Shown one piece after another: positions 14,101 through 25,065 of a stretch of 64,000 bases of DNA. Below the pieces are notes generated by a model. It searched no databases, was not told where the DNA came from, and saw only the letters and a list, made by a program, of their open reading frames with translations. The stretch is from Nomia melanderi (taxonomy: Eukaryota; Arthropoda; Insecta; Hymenoptera; Halictidae), in NCBI RefSeq assembly GCF_051020985.1, contig NC_135003.1, positions 2,194,001 through 2,258,000 on the forward strand, read 5' to 3'. Within the stretch, counting starts at the first letter, position 1; every line of letters begins with the position of its first letter. A program made the position numbers and the translations under genes.

Positions 14101-15334
14101 TCGCATTCATTTCAAAATGATGTACTAAATATTATTTCCTCTGTTGAAAACTAGCATTTATTATCACCACAATTAGTTTAATTATTCGCTAATTTAAGAA
14201 AAATTTGTAAAATCGAAGTACAAGACAAACAAAATTCGTAATAAAGAATTTCTATACCAGAAATGAAATAAAAATATGTTGCTTCAAAGTACAATGTACA
14301 AAATCATGAACTCGTAAATGAATTTTGCCTGTGGCTACAAAAATATTCAAAAAGAAATTCTTAATTATTAAATTCAATTATTAACCAAGTTGTGCGGATC
14401 GCTATTCTCTGTGAATAGTAATATGACTATTAAAGATATATTGAAAATGAACATCTGTTACTGGCACCAAAGCGATCGAAAGTCATGTTACAGTATGATA
14501 ATGATCAGTTGAATGATATTACGATCATCGCGGAATCTATAGCAAAATCAGAATAGCAAGATCGATCCGTCATCAGACTTCCCTAAACCTTTAGTAACCT
14601 GTTCACGTGTCAACGCAACATGGCCCAAAAGGCAGGACCTAAAATATTTCGATTAAGTGAGAAATTAGGTCGATTGGAGGAATGTAGTTTCTACCACAGA
14701 AGTGTGGAAAAAGGAAATAACAACGGCGTGATTTTAATAACTCTTTTATATTAAGTATCTAAAAAATCCTTATATATTAATTAACGACCTATGTAATTAC
14801 ATATTACGGATATTTTAGCGTCTCTAATTAGCCTCTCCTGTCAGTAGCAGATGATCGATCGTTCGAGAGTTAACCATTTTATCTATGTCCTGTTCTAATC
14901 GAGAAACATCTGCATGTCATCAAAAACGCATCGATAAAATCTTAATTAATTACAAGAAGAGAAATTCAAAACGCTTCGCAATATATAATTATTTAATGAA
15001 TGCTATGTAAAATCCAAACATATGCCAATTATTATACTGGTTTACCAAAAAAGTTAATTTGTTAAACTAACGACAAGTGAAATTCACTTGGTTTATGTAT
15101 GTGATCATTGCAAATTGTAAGAAGTAAAGTAGCATTTTATTTGCTAATGATAATAAGTGCCCTTTAATATATACACACGTATCACACAAAGTAATATAAT
15201 AAATTATAAACTATGAATCCTTCTTGAGGGACAATTGACTCTTTTCTAAGAGAGATTTTATTGCGCTAATTTTTCTAAATTAAGAAAAGAACCCGACAAT
15301 TACGTCCAGTAACATTTTTCAATAATCAACTAAT
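8103..15334. other. Noncoding spacer with GC-richer islands
   Basis: No gene recognised. GC-richer islands lie at about 8630-8770, 9810-10030, 11840-12200, 12890-13010, 13220-13520 and 14460-14740. The 11840-12200 island is open in several frames on both strands at once, the pattern of locally low stop density and not of one coding frame. A short inverted repeat around TATGTAGCT/AGCTACATA sits at about 12478-12526. I saw no transposon ends, RNA genes or splice-bounded exons. Confidence 0.5.
13220..13520. other. GC-rich island, possible conserved noncoding element
   Basis: About 300 bp with markedly higher GC than its neighbours. It contains CACGTG (near 13450), AATTAGCTGGCGTTGCCGG and several CpG-containing words. 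No frame is open across it with plausible splice borders. A regulatory or conserved noncoding role is inference from composition alone. Confidence 0.25.
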
Positions 15335-15582
15335 TTAACTCATTGACTGCCACGGTGGCCACCGGTGACCGGAGTTTCAAAATTGCTTAAACACAATTTC
15401 AATAAGAAAACGAATGTCGAATAAAAATACTTAGTAACGCAAACAGCTAAATGATAGTGTAACACGTGTATTGTAATACCAAGTCATTAATAATTATTTC
15501 TAATACCATTTACCTTTGTTATGAAAGAATATGTATTGTTACACAAAACGTTTGAAATTCTCGTGGCAGTCAACGTGTGTGA
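15335..15582. mobile_element. TTAA-type MITE, family P, copy 2
   Basis: The left end is TTAA (15335-15338) followed by CTCATTGACTGCCACGG. The right end, reverse-complemented, reads CACGTTGACTGCCACGA, an inverted partner. The right TTAA has decayed to TGTG, so only one target copy is intact. Interior words CGAATAAAAAT and GATAGTGTAA are shared with copy 1 at 1325-1565 in the same order. There is no ORF of note. Confidence 0.7.
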
Positions 15583-16551
15583 ACGAAAGTATTATAAAAC
15601 TAGAAATACTTTAGAGCAGCCTTCCATATGCACTTTTATAAGATATGGAATTACATAATTCAAGTATCATAAGAATGCATCTTTCCCTTGCAGCCAACGG
15701 CGATGGTAATACCATCAATTTGACTAAAGTTTTGATTACGATACATCAATTACCGTTACTGCTGAGGCATTGCCCAAGCATCAACTGCTGACAATTGCTA
15801 GTAGTAAATATATACTCCGTATTTGAAGAATAGGCAAATTAAAAAATGTATGTGGATCCTATCATGCTGCTCTAACATTTAACTTGTTACGTTAACGATA
15901 CGCGCCACTGTTATATAACGGATTAGTATAACTCATTGTCAAAGAATTTTTAATTTTTCAAAACTTAAAAATAAAATTAAAATATTTTATATTATCATGG
16001 AAAGTCGCAATTGCAAAATATTTCGTATAGTCTTCTTTGACAATCAATTTTAAGACAATTCGTATGTTTTCCAATTTTATAAATGAAGAAGTGTGACGAA
16101 TGAAGTCTGTTAGGAGTGAAAGACTTAATGGGCATGTGCGTTGCATATAGGTTGCCAGAAACTAAAGGATTAAGAAGTCGTCAAAACTTTTGAAACTTTC
16201 TCGATCTTCTGAAACTTAGAAATTCCCCACGTCTTTGGAACACGAGCGTCGCCGTGAGATCATCCGCGTATCCACCAATTACATTCTGCTCTTGATTTTA
16301 CCTCTAAAATTTCTCAAACATTGAGGAATCCTTTAACAATACCACTTGACTCTTAGATTACGCATCAAATTCTCTAAATTTTGTGGAACTCTCGAAACTT
16401 TACACACCATTAAGTACCTACTCCACGGCTTAATCTTCTGAGAGTCTCATTGTTGGAAGCATCGGTGAATTCTGATAACCTTTGTCCCCTTGCTCCACCC
16501 CTGTGCACTTTTAGTTTGGTCGCCGATAGAGCTAACGTGAAAGAAAATTAT
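15583..16551. other. AT-rich spacer, no gene seen
   Basis: No gene, RNA or complete element recognised. A word at about 16160-16180 resembles the TTAATCCTTT end of family F in reverse, but no second end was found, so it is not called. The sequence becomes GC-richer towards the palindrome that follows. Confidence 0.5.
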
Positions 16552-16818
16552 GTGAGAAATAGTTCTCAAGAAAATATTTGGCCTGCATTTATCTCATCGG
16601 TCAACGTTCACTTTGAACGAATGAAAACACCCGTTTTAAAGTTGAGGGTTGAACATATATTTTTTACAATTTTCCTGAAACTAGGGGGCGCAGAAAATAA
16701 ATCTAAATTGTTCGTTTCGAGACCCTCAACTTTGAGAGGTGTTTGCAGCCCCTCAAAATGGATGTGGGCCGATAGGAAAAAATACGTGTTAAATATTTTC
16801 TTGAGAATTATTTCTCAC
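16552..16818. repeat. Foldback (inverted) repeat, 267 bp
   Basis: Two imperfect arms of about 100 bp face each other: 16552-16655 and 16716-16818. The outer ends match well (GTGAGAAATAGTTCTCAAGA on the left; CTTGAGAATTATTTCTCAC on the right), and the innermost words are AGTTGAGGGTT and GACCCTCAACTT. The loop is about 60 bp. A transcript would form a long hairpin. The longest ORF in the window (16450-17049) runs through it, but that frame opens at TTG and shows no known domain; see the rejected list. No clear target duplication was found. Confidence 0.75.
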
Positions 16819-17159
16819 GTAAGTCTTATCAAAATTGGCGTGTGTTGTGTTTACGGGAATCAGCCAGTAACAAAAACGGTCAAATCCGAGGCGTCAACGT
16901 TCATCGCGAGTGGCCGTGTCCCCTTGCCGCACTTGTGCCTTCAATTCATAGGACACGTGAGCAGACGTCGTCTATGGGCAGAACGTGACTGCGCGAGTTT
17001 CGGTTATGAATGCAAGGGTCAGAATGCGAGTAAAAAAGGATACGTGTAAAAAGAACGAAAGCGAAATTGAGAGTGCGAGATATAACTGCTGGATATTCGG
17101 CGGCGAATGAGTTTAGCGTTTGAGTTAGCAATTAAAACTTCCTATACTATGATATAAAA
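16819..17159. other. GC-richer spacer after the foldback
   Basis: This stretch holds CpG-containing sequence and the 3' part of a long open frame that starts within the preceding segment. I recognise no domain, RNA or element end in it. Confidence 0.4.
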
Positions 17160-17345
17160 ATCACTTTAACAACTTGAATTTTATAAACACTATTTGGTAA
17201 ATGTTTACGTCGACGTTGATTGATGCAATTGCACCACAGTGTACCTGAATTATCTATTTTTAAATTTCCAACTTCCAAAATCCGAATGAACGAACATGGA
17301 TTTTTCTAGAAGCAGTAAAATGAACTGTATAATAAATGCTCGTAA
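17160..17345. mobile_element. MITE, family E, degraded copy
   Basis: This 186-bp segment aligns with the copy at 27340-27561 through shared words in the same order: GAATTTTATAAA, AATGTTTA, GTCGAC, TTGATTGATGCAATT, TTTTTCTAGAAGCAGTA. The terminal repeat seen in the other copies (CTAGGTTTACGGA) has decayed here to forms such as CTCGTAAGC at the right, and the left one is lost. It is older or more damaged than the other two copies. Confidence 0.65.
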
Positions 17346-18807
17346 GCGTGTGTATTACAAACGATAACTATATAGTAAGCATTATACATGCAAGCAAATA
17401 ATATCAGTACCACATTTTACATAATAAAATTATTCTGGAACAGTTCCGATGAAGCTTCATGCAATTTCGCGGTTTGCTTCATTTTCCTCCGAGAAAAGGC
17501 TTCATCGGAAACTAATATCGTACCAATATTTCATTCGGAACAATGGTGTCTGCACGTTGCGAAGATTGATCTTGGGTGTTGTTACATTCCAAATAAAAAA
17601 AATACTCGGTACCCTATTAAGTAATAGGATTCCATCGATTTTCCCGGAACTATTGCAAACAACGAGCTGCGATTAAATCCTACTGGCGCGGCGCGGGGAG
17701 AGAAAGAATTCGAAGACTCGATGTTCAGTGCTGGATGATCGAAGCTCTTTGGCAAGAGGAGAAGTTACGTAAAAGGAAGAAAGTCAGGAGGAATTTTTCA
17801 GATGGAGTTGGTCCTCACTGGAAAGTGGAGGGATCCTCTTCTGAATCTCGCAAGTAGTAAGTCCGCGATGATCGTTCCTGAGAGGTAGTAAAAAAAAATG
17901 GAAGACGATAGAAGGAAAGGGTCGAACGAGTGGATCTTAAGGACGGTGCTTGGAACTGTATAGAGAAAAGCTCTACCTGGGAAATGACTGTCATTAAGCT
18001 TAGACGTTATCGAACGCGAGTGAACGTCGAATTTTATTGTGCGCGATTTGTCACAAAAATAAAACTATATTATGTGTTCGTGTATGTTTGTCGGTAAAAT
18101 GGACAGAATCTATGAAAGCATGTATGTATACATACATGTGTAACTGGTAACATGAAGTTCTAAAAATGAAAATTTCCAACATTTTTTAAACGATAACTCG
18201 GTAAACGACATAATTATTCGATATAATATTAAGTCATCCTATAAGTAATATCGTTTTCTCATGCTAACTCTAGCGTAGAAAATTAATACTTATTTTCTAA
18301 ATTAAAACTTATTTCTTTTGGAATTTTTTATGCGTTGACCGCCGTTGTGTATAAATCCGCAATACTGTAGACAGTATAGTATGTATGTATACATATAAGC
18401 ATGCTTTATAATTTTCTTGTATGTGATCGCTAAGAGTGTATTAATTATTTACGTGTACGCTGTATTTCGAACAACGTCAAATATTTTCTTTTAAAGTTAT
18501 CTATGTTCCATTTTATACACAGTGTTGATGAATTTGACGTTAGACTGTACACTCTGTCACTGTGTTCCAACAGAATCTGTTTCGTACATAGGAAGATCTA
18601 TGGCGGTTGTAAACGAGCGCATGATCTCCGTCTATTTTGTAATGTCATGCAGCTCGCGAGTCGATAAAGTATTCGCATACAGTGTACGTTAACTCAGAGG
18701 ATCCGGTATCGTCGGTCCATTTTTATTTATGCGTCCGAAACCATGAGCGTCGCGTCCGATATCGTCTCGGAAGATTTGAACCAAGGAAGACTGGTCGCGC
18801 GGAGGTA
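17346..18807. other. Spacer with purine-rich block
   Basis: The block at about 17680-18010 is GC-richer and purine-rich on the plus strand (many GAAG/GGAG words) and carries only short ORFs. A second GC-richer block at 18590-18807 ends at the Tc1 insertion and contains an ATG in a good start context (AAACCATGAGC, at 18744) followed by 21 open codons; see findings. No gene can be asserted. Confidence 0.4.
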
Positions 18808-20075
18808 CACTCCGCGACAAAATGATAGGACATCCCTAGATTTTTGGCTTTTCACAAATCCAGTACAATATACAAACATTTTATACGTACTAACACAAGA
18901 GTCGTCCTTTATTCAATAACATGTGACAATACCAGCAGTTTACACTCTTTTCTCTGAATTGAAGCTGTTACTGCTCGAGAAATCCGGCATTCTAAGAATT
19001 GCATCCAATTTAAGACTAACATCGCAACAAATTGCAGAAGAAACTGGTGTAAATACAAATGTAAGTAACATACAACAAATACTTATTACATTCATTCGTG
19101 AAAGCATCAAGACAACAAATACTTAATAATCAAAACACGTTCAAAGAAAAAAATTAAACGGTAAGCCACAGTAAACATTACAGCTTGTAAGGGATAGAAT
19201 AAACTTCGCTCGTGAACACATCAGATGGAGGAAAAAGTGGCGAAATGTCATCTTCACGGATGAAAAGAAATTTAATTTGGATGGGCCGGATGCCTGGTCT
19301 TATTACTTTCACGATTTGAGAAAAAAGTGGGGTTGTTAAAGTAAGGCGACATACAGGTGGAGGAGGCATTATGTTATGGGCAGGAATTGGATATCCTGGT
19401 AACACCAACATAAGGTTTATCGATAAAAAAATGAATAGTGCCACTTATATAAAACTTATACATGAAGAAATTGACACGCATGCTGTCCGCATTGCTGGTG
19501 AAAATTTCATTTTTCAACAGGACAATGTAGCTGTCCATACAACAGGAATCGTTAAAGATTTTTTGTTTAAAAATAACATAAATGTTTTACAATGGCTGTT
19601 AAGATCTCCGAATCTAAATATATAGAAAATGTTTGAGGAGAATTATCATGGAATGCATTAGGCATGGGAGACAATTTAATTCGATAGATGAGTTAAAAAT
19701 AGTAATAGAGCAAGAATGGAGAATAATATTCAAAAAAATTTATAAAATCTTTATATAAATCTTTACTTAAACGTATGTTAGAAGTCATTGAAAAGGAGGG
19801 AAAGTGGACACATTATTAGTTGCAGATTAACATAAGAGTTTTTTAATGTATCAGTTTTCATATAAATTATCAAACCTATCCTATCATATTTCGTGCATGT
19901 TTTTCATATAAACCGATAAAGTTGAAAGAAAAGAGCGTAAACAGCAGCTGACTTTTTGATAACTTACTGAAGAAAGGATATTCTTTGCATTAGTGCATAT
20001 TAAATTGTTGTATATTGCATTAAACATATAAAACATCAAAAATCATGGGGTGTCCTATCATTTTGTTGCGGAGTG
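18808..20075 (+). mobile_element. Tc1-like DNA transposon, degenerate
   Basis: A 1268-bp element bounded by inverted repeats. The left reads CACTCCGCGACAAAATGATA; the right, reverse-complemented, reads CACTCCGCAACAAAATGATA and continues to match for about ten more bases. TA dinucleotides flank both ends (18806-18807 and 20076-20077), the target duplication of the Tc1/mariner superfamily. The interior holds a plus-strand transposase relic with stops and a frameshift, so the copy is non-autonomous. The ends differ by few bases, while the coding part is clearly broken. Confidence 0.93.
18923..19815 (+). pseudogene. Tc1-like transposase remnant
   Basis: Decayed transposase of the IS630/Tc1 group, which would cut and paste DNA at TA sites. 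The N-terminal part has a helix-turn-helix-like stretch (ILRIASNLRLTSQQ) with an apparent internal deletion. The catalytic core is recognisable: TDEKKFNLDGPDAW with the first Asp codon at 19259-19261, GGGGIMLWAGI after an in-frame stop, then FQQDNVAVHTT with the second Asp at 19521-19523. The third acidic position follows RSPNLNI near 19625, where a stop and a frameshift interrupt it. The spacing from second Asp to that site is about 34 codons, matching DD34E Tc1 enzymes. At least two in-frame stops and one frameshift make it non-functional. Confidence 0.9.
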
Positions 20076-20439
20076 TAGTTTGCATTTGGAACGCTTCGCC
20101 GAGGATCCTGATGGTTACACGGAAAATGTATTCCGTGTTATAGAAATAAACAGGATATCGATGTAAGCCGTTGGTACTCTCTATCCGGTAGTGTATTCGA
20201 AACTGCAGATGCGCGTATTAGGTTGAAAGAGAAAGTAATTTCGGTTTTGTAAGTCCATAAGTGAATTTCCTGTAGTATTACTGTTTCGTTTAGTTTATTA
20301 TGTGAAATCCACTGTTTTTTGTCTCTATTCCACTGTTCTGCGAACTTCATAAACTTTCAACTAATATTTCATAAGAAATAAGTTTATCTTATTGTTAGCT
20401 TAGAAATCCCATCTTTACTTACTTTCCCCTCAAATCAAC
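20076..20439. other. Spacer between Tc1 element and palindrome
   Basis: AT-rich sequence with a slightly GC-richer start (20080-20140). The minus-strand ORF at 20138-20350 has no recognisable features. Nothing else is seen. Confidence 0.5.
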
Positions 20440-21605
20440 ACATGTAAAGGACATAGTTGAATAAGGACAGGTAAAAGTGTCTCCAAGCCAAATCGACCAT
20501 CGCACATACCATTTCGAAGAAACCTCTCTTTACCAAGTTTTAAGTCTCTACTCTTACCATTAACACGTTAAACGCCACGGGGACCTAGGGACCGGCGTTA
20601 GACTTTTCGTTCAGGCGCGCCGGTCCATGCGGACTTTAAGTTCATATTACACGACCGCGCGTATCGGTCCTTACACACTGATGTGAGACTAAATATTTTG
20701 CTTAGGCGACATAGGTTTTTGTTCACTCAAGGCTTGAAAAAAAAGAATATAATATTTAAAAAAAGTTAATGTAGTTTATTAAAACAGGGTAAAGAGAGGT
20801 GTGGTTTGCTTTTACATTCATTGCAGAAGGTGCTAACTTTTTGTGTTAAATTCTTGGCCACCTTTGAACCTAATATTCGGGAATTATTATTATAACATTG
20901 AGAAAACTCCGGTCCTCAAGCCGATATTTCGGCTCGTCCGTCAGTGGTGACAGCCGCGTCTGGACCTGAACGGAACGACAAGCAAATCGGGTTGGGCACT
21001 TAACGTGTTAAGGTAGTTACAAGGTGGAATGCTATACACAATTTATCCTTGATATTTTATGTTCTGCTTGATAAAAAATTGTGAAAAAAAACATACTTAT
21101 TGTAAGTGTAGATGTACATTTCTGAGAATTTGTTCAGAATTTTAGACTGCAAAAACGATTTTTAACAAATTCGAGAAAATTATAAATATTGATTTTTACA
21201 GGTATCGTAACTTGTTATAGCGATTAACCTTTAATTTTTATAACTTTATTGAATATTAAATATTAAAATTAATATTTATAACTTTCTCGAATTTTTTAAA
21301 AATCGATTTTGCAGTATAAAATTCTGAAAAATTCTCAGAACTATATACCTACATCTAGAATTACTAGGATTTTTTTCATAATTTTTTATCGAACAGATCA
21401 TAAAATATCAAGCATAAACTGTGCATAACATTCCACCTTGTAACTACTTTAATGGTAGGAATAGGGATTATAATGAGGTAACATAGGGAATATAATGAGG
21501 TTTCTGTGAGAAATCTGTCGAATACTATGTGTGACGATCGATTTAGTTTGGACGAATTTTTACCCCTTCTTATTCGACTATGCCCTTTGATCCTTGTTAT
21601 GTAGT
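20440..21605. repeat. Large palindrome (inverted dimer of repeat B), split by a MITE
   Basis: Two head-to-head copies of a repeat unit. The right arm is 21269-21605. The left arm is 20440-21192, interrupted by the TTAA-flanked MITE at 20560-21011. The innermost inverted words are TCGAGAAAATTATAAATATT (ends 21192) and AATATTTATAACTTTCTCGA (starts 21269), leaving a 76-bp AT-rich loop. Matching continues outward through GGTGGAATG / CATTCCACC and, beyond the MITE, through AAAACTTGGTAAAGAG-type and CTTATTCGACTATG words. A single unpaired copy of the same unit occurs at 31680-32020. The family is not identified. Confidence 0.85.
20560..21011. mobile_element. TTAA-flanked MITE, family P, copy 3 (nested)
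   Basis: A 448-bp element plus its target copy. TTAA stands at 20560-20563 and 21008-21011. The ends are TTAACACGTTAAACGCC on the left and, reverse-complemented, TTAACACGTTAAGTGCC on the right. The interior is GC-rich and differs from copies 1 and 2, so the P family may comprise several subfamilies sharing ends. Removing the element and one TTAA restores ACCATTAAGGTAGTTACAAG, which matches the uninterrupted site in the opposite palindrome arm at about 21433-21456. This shows directly where it inserted and that TTAA is the duplicated target. Confidence 0.9.
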
Positions 21606-22110
21606 TTTGTAATTACCAGGGTTATAGGAAACTGAGGAGGAGTGTAGCAGTCAGGGTATACGAAAAGCCATCAAAATGCATATATATTTAAAATATAAAA
21701 AGAATCGAAGATCAAAGGCACGGGAGCGGTTAATTTCTACACACAACTATTCATTCGACAACAAAATTGCGACTATCCGAATCGAGAAAAATCGACTCAG
21801 AGGAGACCCTCTGTAGAGCAAGGATTTCTTCTTTTCCCTAGGGTTTGCAACGGCCTTACACTTCGCGTAGGCCACAATTTATGACCTGCCCTGTATTACT
21901 CTCGGTGTCAATGTAAACAGTCGAGGAGGGATCGCATAATTTTTTCAAAATATTTACAGAGTAGCTACATATAATACAATCGTATACACGGTGAAACATC
22001 TAGTTTGATGACTTATGACATTAAACACAAATGTTTGTGAATGTGATGTCAGTAAATTATTATTTTTATCTCTGATGAATAGCAAAAAGTAATTTAGTAC
22101 AGATAGGTAT
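21606..22110. other. Spacer with weak LTR-like block
   Basis: A GC-richer block at 21643-21919 starts with TGTAGCAG and ends near TAAACA, so it has TG...CA termini, but the flanks give no duplication directly at the ends. I do not call it an LTR with confidence. The rest is AT-rich with no gene. Confidence 0.3.
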
Positions 22111-22234
22111 ACGTAAATAGAAAGCTACTTATTTTATAGAGAAGAAATATATTTCTTAAAATTATTTAACATACGTAAATAGAAAGCTACATACTTTATA
22201 GAGAAGAAATATATTTCTTAAAATTATTTAACAT
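22111..22234. repeat. Tandem duplication, 2 x 62 bp
   Basis: The units 22111-22172 and 22173-22234 both begin ACGTAAATAGAAAGCTAC and end TTATTTAACAT, with only a couple of substitutions between them (CTTATTTTATA versus CATACTTTATA). The high identity in AT-rich noncoding DNA suggests a recent duplication. Confidence 0.95.
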
Positions 22235-22408
22235 TGGAAATGTAAATACCTAAAAATATAATAATTTGAATGCAGTTTACAGAGAAATAATTTGCTATTT
22301 ATCATGTTGATGCTATTAATTAATGATCTATAACGTAGTTTTTAAAATATCGTGAAGTTTATAATATATGAACAATTAAAGTTTCCGGAAAACCATTGAC
22401 TTTGTATA

Positions 22409-24011
22409 CAGTCGGGGACAGAATTATGTGGACAGGTGATGGTAAAACGTATCAATGCAATTTAAATAAATTCGTATTAGTGGGACATCTTTAAATTTCA
22501 TTTATTATATATCCTCATAATACATAGATTATTTATGTGAAAAATTGAAAATAATATTTACATTTTTGTACAAATAAACGATATTAAACGGAAAAATCAG
22601 CCATTTGTCGATGGACAAATATACGTGGACACATACCAAAATTTGTTATAAATTAAATCAGTAATAAAATTAATATTTTTTATTGTCACCTTTTGTTTGA
22701 ATTATGATTTCCAATAGTATAATACTATTTATTAAATTTTCGATTTACTTTTTATCGATGTTTTCGCATGTGAGCATCTGAAAAAAATCTGTTCTATTAT
22801 TTCAATTATCGAGTGAAACACATCTAACAAACGCCCTAAATTCTCAATGCGGTCCAAATCGGGACTCTATGCTGGTCATTGAAGTAAATTAATATTTAAA
22901 TCTTTCAAAAATTGCCTGATTTTTTTCAAAGTATATTTCGAATCCTTGTTCTGTTGGTATAGAATCATGCATGGACTCCTATTTTTAAAATGGTTTGATC
23001 CAACTCTTCATTTAGTATGTCAATGAATTTGTCCACAGTCATAGTATCATCGATTTTAACTGATGTCTTGGTGTCGTACCATGATAGACACCCCCATTAA
23101 TGCTCATTCGCAAAGTGTCGCAGTTGGTGCAATAATTGCTGTTCATATGTCACATTTCGTTTTCTTCATATTTGATGCTTCTTTTTTAACTGCCACTATT
23201 CAAATTTGCTCTCGCCGCTCCATATTATATTCTTTCAAAATGACAATGACATATTTACGTATTCTTTAGCAAATTCTTCTTTTACCTTCTTCATATTGAT
23301 TTTGCTAATATATGGTTTACATCTAGCTTTGTAGAAGCTTAATCGGACTTTCTTTAGTCTTCGCGTAATTATTTTTACAAAAATGTTTAAATCTGACGAT
23401 TCTACAATGTTTCTGGCAGGAGTTGTATCTTTTCAATATTTTTGAAGAATACGACGGTCTTCTCGTATTGTAATGCAGCGTTTTCATCCACGAGCTTTTC
23501 AATTGTCGACAGTATTATGAATAAAATATTTATTATAATATTCTCTACTAGGCTTTTAGATATATGGTACGTCCTGGTAATAGTATAATAGTTCACGTTA
23601 TTACAACAATCCGAAACAACTAATCCGCGAATTTGCTTTGCAATTTCTCCAGTTTTCGATATAATGCTACTATTTAACAAACAATCTTAACTTTGTAAAA
23701 CTAGAATCGACACTCAGAAGGTTGTGTGAGATTAGTTTGTGCATGTGTTAGAAGTGTACTATGCTTATTTATATTTTTTGCTCCGTAATAAAAGTGCAAC
23801 CAAGTGGCCACTTATTTTTGTCCCTCGACAGATAGATGAATTTCATGTTCAACATTGTTCATTCAAACAAAAGTGTGAATATGAATTTAAATATTCCAGT
23901 ATTATGAAGATATGTAATAAATAATATTCACGCATATAACATTAGTTCCAATTTATTCAAAATTCATTAACATACAGTATCACCTTCTGTCCACATAACT
24001 TTGTCCCCGAG
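22409..24011 (-). mobile_element. Tc1-like DNA transposon, degenerate, minus orientation
   Basis: A 1603-bp element with TA flanks (22407-22408 and 24012-24013). The left end reads CAGTCGGGGACAGAATTATG; the right, reverse-complemented, reads CTCGGGGACAAAGTTATG, and both continue into TGGACAG. The interior carries a minus-strand transposase relic. Its ends and coding remnant differ from those of the element at 18808-20075, so two distinct Tc1-type lineages lie within 6 kb. The copy cannot be autonomous. Confidence 0.92.
22790..23690 (-). pseudogene. Tc1-like transposase remnant (minus strand)
   Basis: Read on the minus strand, the N-terminal region (about 23402-23680) contains SKTGEIAKQIRGLVV and a YHISKSLVENII segment, the expected helix-turn-helix arrangement of Tc1-type transposases. 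Downstream fragments in several frames include GVSIMV, KIDDTMTVDKFIDILNEEL and LYQQNKDSKYTLKKIRQFLKD (in part), then SPDLDRIENL at about 22840-22867. In the catalytic QQDN-type motif the aspartate appears as Asn (QQNKD), so a key catalytic residue is lost as well as the frame. The order of motifs fits the family; several stops and frameshifts separate them. Confidence 0.88.
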
Positions 24012-25065
24012 TATATGTCAGTAATAACATTTTTTAAATTCAATACTAATACTTTCGTTTCTATAAACTGCAGATATGAATTTTCTACGATTCTCGTTAT
24101 TGTTTCCATTTTTAGTTTCAATAACGAAAGAATTTAGTCTAAATATTTATTGTATACACTCCTACCAACCAATGAATTTACAATTTTTAATATTCTGTAT
24201 TATACACGTATGGAAATATTAGTTTCTGCAGAGAAAAGCATATTGTTTGATTAATATTTATTTACCTGCTCATGTACATTTTTTTCAAGCCTTCCTACCT
24301 CGGCCAGCTAGTTTATTTTATTGTTCATAGGTTTGGATTATCGCATGTATGTAAATACAGCCTGTGTACGAAACCTGACTAAAAATTTAACTTTCATATC
24401 GCTGTTTCAAATTGTTTTGTTTACTATAGTTGTTTGCACCTCTAAATTTGTATAGACTAATTTGTATAAACTGTATAACAATTAAAAAAAAATTCCCGAC
24501 CAGACAACAGATCTAAATTATATTCAATTATTCAAATTTACAATTATCATGAAATTTTATTCATCTCGATTTGATTTTTAACGTGTCATGCACGATCTAA
24601 ACATAAAAATTGGGCAGCTTACATAGTTATCGTATATCTAGAGAACAAATATATAATTTCTCGTAGTCATTTCCGGAAGCGAACATGTTGGAACGAACGT
24701 TTTCGTAGTTAGAGCTTTGGACCGTCCGTGAAAAGTTAATCAACATAGGACATGAGATTGCATAAGCGTCTAATTACCTCCGAAACGGGATGGAGAATAC
24801 GAATCGTACGGAGTTACGTTTATGGTTAATATCCCGTCGCCATTTTCGACCGGAGAGTAGAGTTCGCAAAGTTCCTCAGGCCGGGTTTCACCATTGCCGG
24901 GAGCGTGAATGTATAGCGTTGAAATTATGCAGTAGTAAGATGGAGTATTTCGCAAGTAGTATCGAAAAGATGTAGCACATGTAAGAATTTTATAGGTATA
25001 TGGGATTTTAATTTGCCGTGGTATTGATAAAAATTATTAAATCGTCTGCAGTCAGACTCTCACCT
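24012..25065. other. Spacer with GC-richer island at 24660-24960
   Basis: The first 600 bp are AT-rich. The island at 24660-24960 (words such as TAATTACCTCCGAAACGGG and CGCCATTTTCGACCGG) is open for about 60 codons on both strands, the mark of low local stop density. No domain or splice-bounded exon is recognised. A regulatory role is possible but unproven. Confidence 0.4.

Noticed and set aside
16450..17049. 199-codon plus-strand open frame, the longest in the window
   Set aside because: It opens at TTG; the first ATG is near 16621. It crosses both arms of the foldback at 16552-16818 and shows no domain. An ancestral coding sequence cannot be excluded, but nothing supports it.
19178..19444. 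88-codon minus-strand frame
   Set aside because: Antisense shadow of the Tc1-like transposase remnant, which is recognisable on the plus strand.
21643..21919. Possible LTR (TGTAGCAG ... TAAACA)
   Set aside because: No target duplication at the ends and no second copy; termini of this kind are common by chance.
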